From: Granulicella sp. dw_53
GTDB lineage: Bacteria; Acidobacteriota; Terriglobia; Terriglobales; Acidobacteriaceae
Direction of reading: 5' to 3'
Assembly: GCF_018449545.1 (NCBI RefSeq)
Contig: NZ_JAAVUR010000006.1
Span: 62,001 to 126,000 of the forward strand
DNA length: 64,000 nt
Part shown: positions 25,397 to 33,936 of the stretch, piece after piece
Position numbering within the stretch: the stretch's first letter is position 1
Layout of the letters: each line of letters begins with the position of its first letter
Notes under the pieces: model-generated
Databases searched by the model: none
Told to the model about the DNA's origin: nothing
The model's input: the letters and a program-made list of their open reading frames with translations, nothing else
Made by a program: the position numbers and the translations under genes

Positions 25397-26176
25397 TCAG
25401 GCCACGGAGGTATGAATCGGCCGGGGGACCCAGACGGCAGCCTCGGCAATCAGGCGCTGGAAGATCGCCGCAGAGGTAGGGCTGATATCGTAGCTACGCT
25501 CCGGGTGCCACTGCACCCCGAGGACGAAGTGTGCAGTCGCCCCTTCCGAGGCCTGTCCACCCTCCACTGCCTCAATCACGGCATCCTGCGGACAACGAGC
25601 CGAGACACGAAGGCCGTCTCCGGAAATGGCGATCGCCTGGTGATGGCTGGAGTTGACCGGAAGCCGGAGAAAACCATCCCGATCCGGAGCCTCCTGCCGA
25701 TCGACGATCGAGCCAAGCAGCGAATCCGGCGCAATCGCCACCGAATGCGCCACAGCGACAGCCTTTCCCGCAGGATGATTCACCGGCAGGATACTGAGGT
25801 GCTGCACCAGCGTGCCACCGCGCCAGACGTTCAAGGACTGCACCCCAAAGCAGATACCCAGCAGAGGTTTGTAGAGATTATGGGCGTCCTGCAGCAAAAG
25901 TTCATCCACCGCTTCGCGCGAGGCGTCCGCCGGAGCGCACTCCTCAATCGGTTCCTGGCCAAACTTCTGCGGATTCACATCCGCTCCGCTACCGGGCAGC
26001 AGAACTCCCTGGCAGGTATTGATGAGGTTCGCGATCGTATCCTGCGCAAGGCCCAGGGGTATCTTCACGGCTTCGCCCCCAGCGTGTTCGACCGCCGCCG
26101 CATACTGCGGCCAGGAGCGTTCGCTGTACTCAAGATCGGTGGAGTGGGGAACGGGAATGGCGATTCGTGGCTTCAT
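25397..26176 (-). CDS. Gamma-glutamyl-gamma-aminobutyrate hydrolase-like class I glutamine amidotransferase (PuuD family)
   Basis: The 259-residue protein has the class I amidotransferase triad: the nucleophile elbow GICFGVQ with its cysteine, and HPER near the C-terminus supplying His and Glu (GVQWHPERS). The sequence VLLPGSGADVNPQKFGQEPI is typical of PuuD-like hydrolases, which cleave gamma-glutamyl bonds in polyamine breakdown or related compounds. The start ATG at 26176 is preferred because an upstream in-frame option would run back into plsC. The gene is 34 bases downstream of plsC and three bases before rsmG. No polyamine genes are nearby, so its physiological substrate is open. Confidence 0.88.
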   Translation of the reverse strand: MKPRIAIPVPHSTDLEYSERSWPQYAAAVEHAGGEAVKIPLGLAQDTIANLINTCQGVLLPGSGADVNPQKFGQEPIEECAPADASREAVDELLLQDAHNLYKPLLGICFGVQSLNVWRGGTLVQHLSILPVNHPAGKAVAVAHSVAIAPDSLLGSIVDRQEAPDRDGFLRLPVNSSHHQAIAISGDGLRVSARCPQDAVIEAVEGGQASEGATAHFVLGVQWHPERSYDISPTSAAIFQRLIAEAAVWVPRPIHTSVA

Positions 26177-26210
26177 AGACACTCTATGATACGGCCTGAG
26201 CGCGGCAAGA

Positions 26211-27026
26211 CTATCGAGCGGAACCGTCGTGATGCTCTCTGTACGTCTCCCGAATGGTCTCAAACAGCCTCTGAGTCAGCGCATCGGCGTCCCGCGTCGT
26301 CATGCCAGCCGTGGAGATCGGATCTCCCACCACAATCTTCAACGGACAAGGGTTCAGGTAGAGCGTATGGATGGGCAGCAACTCATAGGTCCCAACCAAG
26401 GTGAGAGGAACCAGCGGAACTCCCGCCTTGATCGCCATAAATGCGCATCCAGAGAGAAAGGCCTGCGTCTGTCCATCGGCGGCCCGTCCACCCTCTGGGA
26501 AGATCACCAGCGGCAGACCCGCCTTCAGGGCTGCAACCCCGCGGCTAAGGCTGGTAACAGCAGACCGGGAGCTCGACTGATCCACCGCCACCTGGCCCGA
26601 ACGGTGAAGATACCAGCCAATGAAAGGAATCTTCCAAAGCGATTGCTTCGCCATAATCCGGAACTGGAACGGCAACGTCGCAAACAGCACCGGCGTGTCG
26701 TAGTAGCTCAGATGGTTGGAGGCGTAGACCGCCACCTCATGCAGATGCAGCTTCTCTCTCCCAATCAGCTCAACCCGCGAGAGACTCAGCATCACGAGAA
26801 CCTTCGCCCAGACGTGAGCAATCGCATGCTGTTGGCGTCCCGACCGATCCCACAGGCCACACACCAGCGACACACAACCAAACGCAATGGTGGCCAGGGA
26901 GACGAGAGGAAGCAGCAGGAAGTAGGTAAGCCAGCGAATCGCCGGCTTCTTCCGGCGACGCTTACCTCTTGGCGCCTCTTCCTGCCTTACCTCGTCCACC
27001 TCTGCGGGATTTGGGCTAAGGGTCAT
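26211..27026 (-). CDS. plsC: 1-acyl-sn-glycerol-3-phosphate acyltransferase (PlsC-like)
   Basis: This 271-residue membrane enzyme transfers an acyl group to lysophosphatidic acid to make phosphatidic acid. It shows an N-terminal hydrophobic segment (LTYFLLLPLVSLATIAFGCV), the catalytic HX4D motif NHLSYYD, the substrate-binding FPEGGR and the later VPLTLVGTYELLPI. A basic stretch RGKRRRKKP precedes the membrane helix. The start codon overlaps the stop of folC by four bases (ATGA), showing translational coupling. The gene belongs to the leftward run folC-plsC-glutamine amidotransferase-rsmG. Confidence 0.92.
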   Translation of the reverse strand: MTLSPNPAEVDEVRQEEAPRGKRRRKKPAIRWLTYFLLLPLVSLATIAFGCVSLVCGLWDRSGRQQHAIAHVWAKVLVMLSLSRVELIGREKLHLHEVAVYASNHLSYYDTPVLFATLPFQFRIMAKQSLWKIPFIGWYLHRSGQVAVDQSSSRSAVTSLSRGVAALKAGLPLVIFPEGGRAADGQTQAFLSGCAFMAIKAGVPLVPLTLVGTYELLPIHTLYLNPCPLKIVVGDPISTAGMTTRDADALTQRLFETIRETYREHHDGSAR

Positions 27027-28534
27027 GTCTGGAGAGCCAGCTCGCGGAGTTCACCAATCAGATACACGGAGCCGGTAGCAATGATTAGACCATCTGGTGG
27101 AGTCACCTGCCGGGCCTGGGCGAGCGCGGCCGCCACATGCGGCGCAGCATGCGCAGGAATACCCAGAGCATGGGCAGCAGCCATCAGGTCCTCCACCGAC
27201 GAGGCGCGCGGACTATCGATCGGAGCGAAGATCACATGATCCTGCGGCCGCGACGGAGAGCCGTCCGAAGAGGAATCGAAGAGCGGCAGCAGAATCCGCG
27301 CCATCTCCGTCAGCGATTTGTCGCGAAGACAGCTAAAGATCAGAGTGCGTGGCCGCTCCTCCGGCAGTTGCGCGATCGCCGCCCGCAGCGTCCAAGCGCC
27401 CGCCGGATTATGAGCCACATCCAGCAGAATCTCAGGCGTACCAGCAATCAGCTCCAGCCTACCCGGCCAGCGAGTATTGCGAATCCCCGCTTCAATCGCG
27501 GCGTTGCTTATATTGTAACTATGCTTGTTACCTGAACCGTTTGATTTGTCACCAGAACCGTTACGTAACTCAAGCGCCGCCGCGATCGCCAACGCGATAT
27601 TGCGTTGCTGATGCTGTCCCGGCAGCGGCGAATCGACCCGCAAGGGCTGATGATCGACCGACAAGGTATAGCGGTTCGCAGGCAACGAAGCCCCGCCCTC
27701 GCCTCCACTACCAGCGAAAACATGCTGGGGAGTCGGCGGAGTAAGATCCGCGGCGCTGATGGCCCGCAGGTTGAGCGTGGCAGCCACCTCTCCAATAGCC
27801 TGGTTCGCCTCCGGATGCTGCGGCAGCGTGATGAGCGTGCCATTGGGCCGCAGGATACCGGCCTTCTCCCGAGTAATCTCCGCAATGGTCGTTCCCAGGA
27901 AGTCCATATGGTCGAGAGCGATATCCGTAATGATCGAGAGCAGCGGATCGACGATATTGGTAGCGTCCAAACGCCCGCCCAGCCCAACCTCCAGAACCGC
28001 AATATCCACCTTGCTCTCCGCGAAGTAGCAGAAGGCCAGTGCAGTCACCGTCTCGAAGTAGCTGGGCTCCTGGGGGAGCTTGCCTGCTTCCACCAGCTCC
28101 CGTCCAGCATGATCCACCTGAAAGTACAGCCGCGCAAAGTCCTCATCCGGGATGGTGTGCATCTCCCCGGGGCCTGCACTCGCCGGAACGTCCGCTGAGG
28201 CATACTCCGTGGGATCGACCGCGGAGCTGATCTGGATCCGCTCATTGATCCTTGCCAGATGCGGTGAGGTATACAGCGCCGTACGATAGCCCGCCGCAGC
28301 CAGAATGCTCGCCAGCGTAGCGCAAGTGGAGCCCTTGCCGTTAGTTCCGGCAATCAACACCGATGGAAAGCTGCGCTGAGGATCACCCAGGGCCGCAGCC
28401 AGAACGCGCATATGGTCGAGATCGAACTTGGGACGGGGTCGGGGAGGGGCATCCGGTGAAGACTGAGGAGGAGGCGCCAACTCCAGCCCGCGGGCGTTCA
28501 AATGGTCAACAGCTACTGCGTAAGACAAAGACAT
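27023..28534 (-). CDS. folC: Bifunctional folylpolyglutamate synthase/dihydrofolate synthase
   Basis: FolC adds glutamate to dihydropteroate and to reduced folates. The P-loop is IAGTNGKGSTCATLASILAA, followed by YTSPHLARINERIQ, the central VLEVGLGGRLDATN and ITDIALDHMDFLGTTIAEI, and the C-terminal Mur-ligase-like domain with LLDVAHNPAGAWTLRAA. At 503 residues it is a little longer than usual because of inserted Gly/Ser-rich segments (SGDKSNGSGNKHSYN near 320). I choose ATG 28534; a GTG two codons earlier is equally possible. It heads the leftward run that continues through plsC and rsmG to parA and parB. Confidence 0.95.
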   Translation of the reverse strand: MSLSYAVAVDHLNARGLELAPPPQSSPDAPPRPRPKFDLDHMRVLAAALGDPQRSFPSVLIAGTNGKGSTCATLASILAAAGYRTALYTSPHLARINERIQISSAVDPTEYASADVPASAGPGEMHTIPDEDFARLYFQVDHAGRELVEAGKLPQEPSYFETVTALAFCYFAESKVDIAVLEVGLGGRLDATNIVDPLLSIITDIALDHMDFLGTTIAEITREKAGILRPNGTLITLPQHPEANQAIGEVAATLNLRAISAADLTPPTPQHVFAGSGGEGGASLPANRYTLSVDHQPLRVDSPLPGQHQQRNIALAIAAALELRNGSGDKSNGSGNKHSYNISNAAIEAGIRNTRWPGRLELIAGTPEILLDVAHNPAGAWTLRAAIAQLPEERPRTLIFSCLRDKSLTEMARILLPLFDSSSDGSPSRPQDHVIFAPIDSPRASSVEDLMAAAHALGIPAHAAPHVAAALAQARQVTPPDGLIIATGSVYLIGELRELALQT

Positions 28535-28758
28535 ACCCACATTTTAGGCGATGCAGCATTCCGTCGGGAGGCTGTACCACCAAGGGGCCCCGCTCTGACC
28601 AAAAGGTGCTATGCCTCAGACGGAAGTGGGATAGCGGCGCATTTCAAAGCAGGAGATATTGAATACATCGCCGATGGAGACATCGGGCCTAAGGTGTACT
28701 TCAACGTGGTGCTTCCGAATTGCAAGCCATCAGGCCGCAACGGAAAGAGGAGATTAAT

Positions 28759-28893
28759 ATGCATGTAGCAATGGCAATTGCTTTTTCCATGATTCTGGTA
28801 GCTCCGTTCTTCGGGCGCTGGCGCGCTAATGCCTGGCTGAAGGCGAACGTGCCTGCTGGACGTGCTACTTCGACCCTCCACGAAACGGCGTAG
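28759..28893 (+). CDS. Small membrane protein (44 residues)
   Basis: A short frame of 44 codons follows a strong AGGAGATT ribosome-binding site with good spacing. The product begins MHVAMAIAFSMILVAPFFG, a single hydrophobic helix, and ends in a small, mostly polar tail (ANVPAGRATSTLHETA). A terminator-like hairpin follows within 25 bases, so it looks like an independent small transcription unit between folC and tspO. No family is recognised. Confidence 0.55.
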   Translation: MHVAMAIAFSMILVAPFFGRWRANAWLKANVPAGRATSTLHETA

Positions 28894-28914
28894 TTTTCTT
28901 TGCAACTCACCAAT

Positions 28915-28947
28915 GGACCGTTGCCGGGCTGGCGCGGTCCTATTTTT
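28915..28947 (+). terminator. Terminator after the 44-residue ORF
   Basis: GGACCG pairs with CGGTCC, with an inner GCC/GGC pairing, followed by TATTTTT. It is positioned between the small ORF and the convergent tspO gene and could serve transcripts from the left. Confidence 0.7.
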
Positions 28948-28968
28948 CTGCCCCAATGCCCAAAGCCT

Positions 28969-29544
28969 CTAGTTCCGGCGTAGCAGCGCCAGGTTCAGAG
29001 CGATCGCGAACGATACCCACCCCAGATACGGAAGCATCAGCGCCCCTGCCAGGGGACGTACCCGCCAGAACAGCACCATCGTCGCCACAATCGCGATCCA
29101 CAGCGCCAGAATCACCACCACCGCCACCAGCAGCCGGTGATAGTGAAAGAAGATCGGCGTCCACAGAAAATTGAAGAAAAGCTGAATGCCGAAGACCACC
29201 AGCGCATCCAGCCGGGCCGAGCCCTGCGTATCCTCAATCGATTGCAGCGAGCCCCTGCGCCCCGCTCGCCGCGGAGTCCGCCACACCAGCCACGCCGCAA
29301 TCGCCATCACCGTATAGAGAATCGTCCAGACCGGAGCGAAGATCCAGTTCGGAGGATTGAACTGCGGCTTGACCAGCCCCGCATACCACGTAGGGATCGA
29401 GTGCGCCGCCGAAGCCGCGCCCACCGCGGCGACCGCAAAGCAAAGAATCAGGAAGGCTGCAAGGGCGAGGATTGGACGACCGCCATGAGACGGGGAAGGA
29501 CGAGTTTGCACCGCGATGCTCCTGAGTTGAGTCGTCAGAAGCAT
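28969..29544 (-). CDS. TspO/MBR family membrane protein
   Basis: TspO proteins are five-helix membrane proteins that bind porphyrins and affect tetrapyrrole and stress responses. The 191-residue product shows WYAGLVKPQFNPPNWIFAPV and WTILYTVMAIAAWLVWR, then LFFNFLWTPIFFHYHR with the conserved Asn-Trp region, and LPYLGWVSFAIALNLALL at the end. It is longer than the usual 150-160 residues because of a polar loop rich in Arg and Gly (about 90-112) and a 25-residue N-terminal extension. It is monocistronic, convergent with the small ORF. Confidence 0.92.
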   Translation of the reverse strand: MLLTTQLRSIAVQTRPSPSHGGRPILALAAFLILCFAVAAVGAASAAHSIPTWYAGLVKPQFNPPNWIFAPVWTILYTVMAIAAWLVWRTPRRAGRRGSLQSIEDTQGSARLDALVVFGIQLFFNFLWTPIFFHYHRLLVAVVVILALWIAIVATMVLFWRVRPLAGALMLPYLGWVSFAIALNLALLRRN

Positions 29545-29610
29545 CCATTGTGCAGCAAACTCCAGAGCCCGGGGGAGACATTTTCCGCCTCACCCCGGTT
29601 CTGCAAAACT

Positions 29611-29880
29611 TTAGCGCGCTATATCGGGAAGTCCGCCGAGCAGGGCAGCGCCCGAAAACCGGGCAAGTCCGCTCCAACTGGGAATATTGAACGCCGCTAC
29701 CGGGTGTGCTTTCCCCTCGGCTTCGGTCTTGTGGTGGTCACTGAGAGCCTGCTGGATCTTCCCGAGGGTCTCGTGCCGCTCGGTCCGGCTAGTGCGCTCC
29801 CAATAAAGAAGAAAGCCTTCTCCGCATACGGGACAGCGGACGTCGGACGAACTTTGGGAGGGTTGGCACACAACTTGCAT
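29611..29880 (-). CDS. Small zinc-ribbon-like protein, paralogue of the gene at 30081
   Basis: The 89-residue product has CPVCGEGFLLYWERTSR near its N-terminus and SWSGLARFSGAALLGGLPD near its C-terminus. The same two blocks occur in the upstream neighbour, so the pair arose by tandem duplication. The single CxxC knuckle could bind zinc in a dimer or together with His residues in ALSDHHKTEAEGKAHP. No family name is recognised and the function is unknown. The genes are parallel, about 200 bases apart, and upstream of tspO. Confidence 0.7.
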   Translation of the reverse strand: MQVVCQPSQSSSDVRCPVCGEGFLLYWERTSRTERHETLGKIQQALSDHHKTEAEGKAHPVAAFNIPSWSGLARFSGAALLGGLPDIAR

Positions 29881-30080
29881 TGGTATCTCCTTCCGTTAAG
29901 CGCATGATTTGCGTCTCTAGGTAGATGCCGGAGTGGCATGGCACGCTGCTTCTGCTTCCCCAAGGGTAAGCACCGCGAAGGATAAGGCTGTGAATGCTGC
30001 AAAAATATTGTGCTTACCCCGGAACAAATCCTGCGGGTACGCACTAAGTGAACTTAGATCATACGTTACGAATCAAGCCC

Positions 30081-30380
30081 CTATGAATCTAATTTTGGAT
30101 CCGCGATCCGGTGAAAACCCGAGAGCCCGCCAAGCATCGCGGCACCCGAGAACTGCGGAGAACCCGACCACTCCGGAACCGTAAACGGAGCCGTAGGATG
30201 CACCTCAGAGGTGAAATCGCTCCCATGCTGCTTGCTCAGCGCCTCCAGCACAGCCTCCCGCATGATCACCTGCTCCTCCAGCGAGGTGCGCTCCCAATAC
30301 AGCCGAAAGCCCTGCCCGCAGACACCGCACTTAATATCTTCCCGTTCATCCGACTTCCGAAGTAAGACCTGCATAGCCAT
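30081..30380 (-). CDS. Small zinc-ribbon-like protein, paralogue of the gene at 29611
   Basis: The 99-residue product has CGVCGQGFRLYWERTSLEEQ and a C-terminal PEWSGSPQFSGAAMLGGLSG, matching the gene at 29611 in order and spacing. The middle, a predicted helix followed by a His- and acid-containing segment (LEALSKQHGSDFTSEVHP), is less conserved. It likely folds as a small metal-binding module. It carries an additional ten residues at the C-terminus. Function is unknown. Confidence 0.7.
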   Translation of the reverse strand: MAMQVLLRKSDEREDIKCGVCGQGFRLYWERTSLEEQVIMREAVLEALSKQHGSDFTSEVHPTAPFTVPEWSGSPQFSGAAMLGGLSGFHRIADPKLDS

Positions 30381-30527
30381 AGACTGCTCCTTATATTTCG
30401 TGGTCCTTATGTTCCATCGCTGGACTCGTAAATCTAGACTCGTAAATTTTTCAATACTTTAACTCGTTGTCCCTCCCATTATGGGCCGCTACCAAGCTGC
30501 CTCCAACGCCCATCCGTGGTACCAGGC

Positions 30528-30557
30528 TGCCACGAAGGTGGCACGCAGTTGGTGCGT
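30528..30557 (+). promoter_or_regulatory. Two adjacent hairpins in the thrS leader
   Basis: TGCCAC-GAAG-GTGGCA and ACGCA-GTTGG-TGCGT are consecutive perfect stem-loops 47-76 bases before the thrS start. A preceding pair of TACCA-GCTGCC repeats (30490 and 30519) may form alternative pairings. E. coli thrS is autoregulated by leader hairpins that mimic tRNA-Thr, so this is a candidate control element, though no anticodon-like CGU loop is obvious. Confidence 0.35.
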
Positions 30558-30603
30558 CGTTGCCAAAGGAAATATGCTTGTAGATCACGATAGGAGTTAA
30601 CAC

Positions 30604-32637
30604 TTGATTAGGATTCAGCTTCCCGACGGTTCAGTGCGCGAGGTTCCGCGCGGTACAACACCACACGACGTTGCAACGAGCATCTCCCCCCGGCTCGCCG
30701 CAGCGGTCGTCGTAGCCCGGGTGCGCCCGCTGAATGCGAATCCTGAGACTACTGGCACGGAAGAGGTCGCCTCCGAGGCTGCTATGTACGGAGCCGCACA
30801 TGCCGGAGAGCGCCTGGTCGACCTCTCCTCTCCCCTCACCGAAGACGTCTCCCTCGAGCTCCTCAAGGAGAACGACGAAGCCGCCTTGCGCGTCGTTCGC
30901 CACTCCGCCGCCCACGTCATGGCCACCGCCATCCTGGAGCTCTTCCCCGAGACCAAGCTCGGCCACGGCCCCGCCACCGACTCCGGCTTCTTCTACGACG
31001 TCTACCGCGAGACACCCTTCAGCGACGAAGACCTCGCCGCCATCGAAGCCCGCATGGCCGAGGTCGTCGCGCGAAACGAGAAGTTTGTGCGCGTCGAAGA
31101 ATCACGCGACAAGGGCCTCACCGACTACTCCGCCCAGGGCGAGTTCATGAAGGTCTACTTCATCGAGAAGTTCACACAGCCCGGCGACGACATCTCCGTC
31201 TACCGCAACGGCAACTTCGTCGACTTCTGCCGCGGCCCGCACGTCCCCTCCACCAACTGGGTCAAGGCCTTCAAGATCACCTCCGTCGCCGGAGCCTACT
31301 GGCTCGGAGACGAGAACAACCAGCAACTCCAGCGCATCTACGGCACCGCCTTCTTCAACACCAAGGACCTCGACGCCCACTTCAAGCGTCTCGAAGAGAT
31401 CAAGGCCCGCGACCACCGCGTCCTCGGCAAGCAGCTCGACCTCTTCTCCATCCAGGAGGTCGCCGGCTCCGGCCTCATCTTCTGGCACCCCAAGGGCGGC
31501 CTCATCCGCAAGACCATGGAAGATTGGATGCGCGAGGAGTGTATCCGTCGTGGTTACAATATGGTCTACACCCCGCACATCATGCGCCGCGACCTCTGGA
31601 AGATCTCCGGCCACGAGGGCTTCTACTCGCAGAACATGTACCCGCCCATGGAGCTCGACGACGCAGAGTACCGCCTCAAGCCCATGAACTGCCCCGGCCA
31701 CATCCTCATCTACAAGAACTCCCCGCGCAGCTACCGCGACCTGCCCGTCCGCTACGCAGAGCTCGGCAACGTCTACCGCTACGAGCGCTCCGGCACCATG
31801 CACGGCCTGCTGCGCGTCCGCGGCTTCACCCAGGACGACGCCCACATCTTCTGCACTCCCTCGCAGATCGAGGATGAGGTCGTAGCCTGCGTCGAGTTCG
31901 CCCAGAGCGTCCTCGAGACCTTCGGCTTCGAAGAGTTCAAGGTCGAGCTCTCCACCTGGGACCCCAACGACCCGAAGAGCTACACCGGCAGCGCCGCCGA
32001 CTGGGACCTCGCCATCAGCGGCCTCAAGAACGCGCTCGACCGCAAGAGCATCCCCTACAAGACCATCCCCGGCGAAGCCGCCTTCTACGGCCCCAAGATC
32101 GACATCAAGCTCGTCGACGTCCTCGGCCGCATGTGGCAGCTCTCCACCGTGCAGTTCGACTTCAACCTGCCCAAGCGCTTCGAGCTCGAATACAAGGGCG
32201 AAGACGGCGAACTCCATCAGCCCGTCATGGTCCACCGCGCCCTCTTCGGCTCGGTGGAGCGCTTCTTCGGCGTGCTCATCGAGCACTACGCCGGCGCGTT
32301 CCCTCTCTGGCTCGCGCCCGTACAGGTCGGCTTGGTTCCCATCTCCGAGAAGCACCTCGAGTACGCCGAGAAGGTAAAGGCCAGACTCGAAGACGCAGGC
32401 CTCCGCGTCGAGCTAGACGCCCGCAACGAGAAGATGAACGCCAAGATCCGCGAGTTCACCTTGCAGAAGGTCCCCTTCGTCCTCATCATGGGCGATAAAG
32501 AAGCCGCAGGCGACGCCGTCAGCGTACGCACCCGCGGCAAGGGCGACGAGGGCAGCGTAACCGTGGAAGAGTTCATCGCCCGCGCCACCGGACTACAGGC
32601 CTCCAAAGCAGTTGGACTTAACCCGGTCGAGCTCTAA
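30604..32637 (+). CDS. thrS: Threonyl-tRNA synthetase
   Basis: This class II synthetase of 677 residues charges tRNA-Thr. Domains in order are TGS (1-60, IRIQLPDGSVREVPRG), the editing domain with HSAAHVMATAILELFP near 100 and its zinc-type HxxxH motif, the catalytic core with MNCPGH (361-366, zinc-ligand Cys363), motif 2 around RYERSGTMHGLLRVRGF and motif 3 HRALFGSVERFFGVL, and the C-terminal anticodon-binding domain (about 560-660). The start is TTG at 30604, supported by AGGAG ten bases upstream and by the family N-terminus. The coding strand here is C-rich, as expected left of the origin. It is monocistronic with a structured leader. Confidence 0.97.
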   Translation: MIRIQLPDGSVREVPRGTTPHDVATSISPRLAAAVVVARVRPLNANPETTGTEEVASEAAMYGAAHAGERLVDLSSPLTEDVSLELLKENDEAALRVVRHSAAHVMATAILELFPETKLGHGPATDSGFFYDVYRETPFSDEDLAAIEARMAEVVARNEKFVRVEESRDKGLTDYSAQGEFMKVYFIEKFTQPGDDISVYRNGNFVDFCRGPHVPSTNWVKAFKITSVAGAYWLGDENNQQLQRIYGTAFFNTKDLDAHFKRLEEIKARDHRVLGKQLDLFSIQEVAGSGLIFWHPKGGLIRKTMEDWMREECIRRGYNMVYTPHIMRRDLWKISGHEGFYSQNMYPPMELDDAEYRLKPMNCPGHILIYKNSPRSYRDLPVRYAELGNVYRYERSGTMHGLLRVRGFTQDDAHIFCTPSQIEDEVVACVEFAQSVLETFGFEEFKVELSTWDPNDPKSYTGSAADWDLAISGLKNALDRKSIPYKTIPGEAAFYGPKIDIKLVDVLGRMWQLSTVQFDFNLPKRFELEYKGEDGELHQPVMVHRALFGSVERFFGVLIEHYAGAFPLWLAPVQVGLVPISEKHLEYAEKVKARLEDAGLRVELDARNEKMNAKIREFTLQKVPFVLIMGDKEAAGDAVSVRTRGKGDEGSVTVEEFIARATGLQASKAVGLNPVEL

Positions 32638-32664
32638 AGAATAGGAATGGCTTCCTGTGGAAGC

Positions 32665-32742
32665 GGCAGGTTTGTGTAAAGAAACTTGACCACAAATTCT
32701 GTTGTGTAAAGAAAACAGCGTTTTTCTTTACACAAACCTGCC
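32665..32742. repeat. Inverted repeat with two alternative pairings
   Basis: A 20-base left arm (32665-32684) pairs perfectly with the right arm at 32723-32742. A second partial copy of the left arm (32702-32715) also pairs perfectly over 14 bases with 32722-32735 across a six-base loop. The two structures exclude each other. The element sits between thrS and the HNH-like gene, 28 bases after the thrS stop. Confidence 0.75.
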
Positions 32743-32776
32743 AGCTCCACGCAAGCCAACAGCCCCAGGAGACATC

Positions 32777-33133
32777 ATGCCTGCTCTGAGTGACGATGAT
32801 CGTGCCAAAGCGATTCAGATCCTCGAGCAGGTACGAACGCAGCTCAACCAAATCGCCGGCGAAGACCCGGACCTTCGCTTCCAGCTCAGGCGATACATCC
32901 TTAAGCGCCTGGAGTTCGACGAGCGCGGAACCCCCACGCAACGCCGCAAGCTCAAAGAGCTCAAGCGAAAGTTTCAGCGCGGCCTCTGCTTCCAGTGCGC
33001 CACGCCCCTGCCCGTAAAGGGCGCGGAGCTGCATCGCCTCCTCGCCATAGAAGGCTACACCGAGGCCAACACCCAACTGCTCTGCCGCTCCTGCCACGAA
33101 AAGGCCCAGCAGGAAACCTCCCCGCCCTTATAG
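32777..33133 (+). CDS. HNH-endonuclease-like zinc protein
   Basis: The 118-residue product starts with an acidic helical stretch (DDRAKAIQILEQVRTQLNQI), then carries CFQCATPLPVKGAELHRLLA and ANTQLLCRSCHEKAQ. This is the HNH/zinc-finger layout: two CxxC pairs, a His in ELHR, an Asn in ANTQLL and a final CH, suggesting an HNH nuclease or a related nucleic-acid-binding zinc protein. The usual catalytic His is present but a second conserved one cannot be identified with certainty. The start at 32777 is preferred because AGGAG is six bases upstream; an upstream in-frame start would run into the inverted repeat. No partner is evident. Confidence 0.6.
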   Translation: MPALSDDDRAKAIQILEQVRTQLNQIAGEDPDLRFQLRRYILKRLEFDERGTPTQRRKLKELKRKFQRGLCFQCATPLPVKGAELHRLLAIEGYTEANTQLLCRSCHEKAQQETSPPL

Positions 33134-33225
33134 CCATCTAGACTCACAGATCCACATCCATAGACCTCGCGATGGGAAGATCATCGTCCGCCATCAGGCG
33201 CGGCGGTTAAGAACGGCGGGCGCCC

Positions 33226-33705
33226 TTGCTCTATACCATCAGCGACTCCACCCTCGTCGACGCGCCGCTGGATCGCTGTTTTCTTCTCTCCACCAGCATC
33301 GACCTCGTCGCGAAGACCTTGCGGATGCGCCCTCTCTCCGGCAGGCTCAGCGGCCTCATCCAACCCAACGACCAGCTCCTCTGGCACGGCTGGAAGTTCG
33401 GTCTTCCGCACAGACACCAGACTCTCATCACCGCCTACGATCGCCCCAACCACTTTCAGGACACCATGGGCCGCGGCAGCTTCCAACACTTCCAGCACGA
33501 TCACACCTTCATACAGGTCGCCGGACAAACCCGCCTGCACGACACCATCCAGTTCTCGCTTCCTCTGGGGTGGGCCGGGGCTCAGGTAGCAAAACACATC
33601 ATGGTCCCCTACATCACCCAACTCCTGCGTCGCCGTCTGCAAACCCTCAAACAGGTCGCGGAGAGCGAAGAGTGGAGGCAGTACCTACCCGAGCCGCTGC
33701 AATAG
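33226..33705 (+). CDS. SRPBCC/START-like domain protein
   Basis: The 159-residue protein has the helix-grip fold pattern of SRPBCC proteins: DSTLVDAPLDRCFLLSTSID at the N-terminus and a beta-sheet core (DQLLWHGWKFGLPHRHQTLI, NHFQDTMGRGSFQHFQHDHT), ending in a long helix (LLRRRLQTLKQVAESEEWRQ). The family binds hydrophobic ligands and no ligand can be assigned. The TTG at 33226 is the first possible start after an in-frame stop six codons upstream. It closely resembles the next SRPBCC gene, with the same SLxVD and AESEEWxxYL elements, so the two are tandem paralogues about 230 bases apart. Confidence 0.75.
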   Translation: MLYTISDSTLVDAPLDRCFLLSTSIDLVAKTLRMRPLSGRLSGLIQPNDQLLWHGWKFGLPHRHQTLITAYDRPNHFQDTMGRGSFQHFQHDHTFIQVAGQTRLHDTIQFSLPLGWAGAQVAKHIMVPYITQLLRRRLQTLKQVAESEEWRQYLPEPLQ

Positions 33706-33936
33706 ATACGGCACAACTGCGTCTCTTCTTTTTACCTGCAGCTCTTTTTTCATAGATGCACTTCCGCTTTTGGCACGTCCAATCCATGTGCCTGGCTGAA
33801 CCGGAGGCAAAGAGCAACCTCTTGCATCTAAACTTGTTGAACGTATCAACAACATCTTCGATCGAGCCAGTACGAGCCGGTCATAAAGAGAATCTCTCTT
33901 AGTGAGATCAGCGGTATCGAGGTAGAAGCAGGGCCT

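Noticed and set aside
30520-30560. A GGTGGCACGC string reminiscent of a T-box antiterminator before thrS
   Set aside because: The string differs from the T-box consensus, no specifier loop is visible, and the hairpins are better described simply as a structured leader.
31102-32355. A 417-codon minus-strand frame opposite thrS
   Set aside because: It is antisense to the catalytic core of ThrRS and consists of low-complexity acidic sequence.
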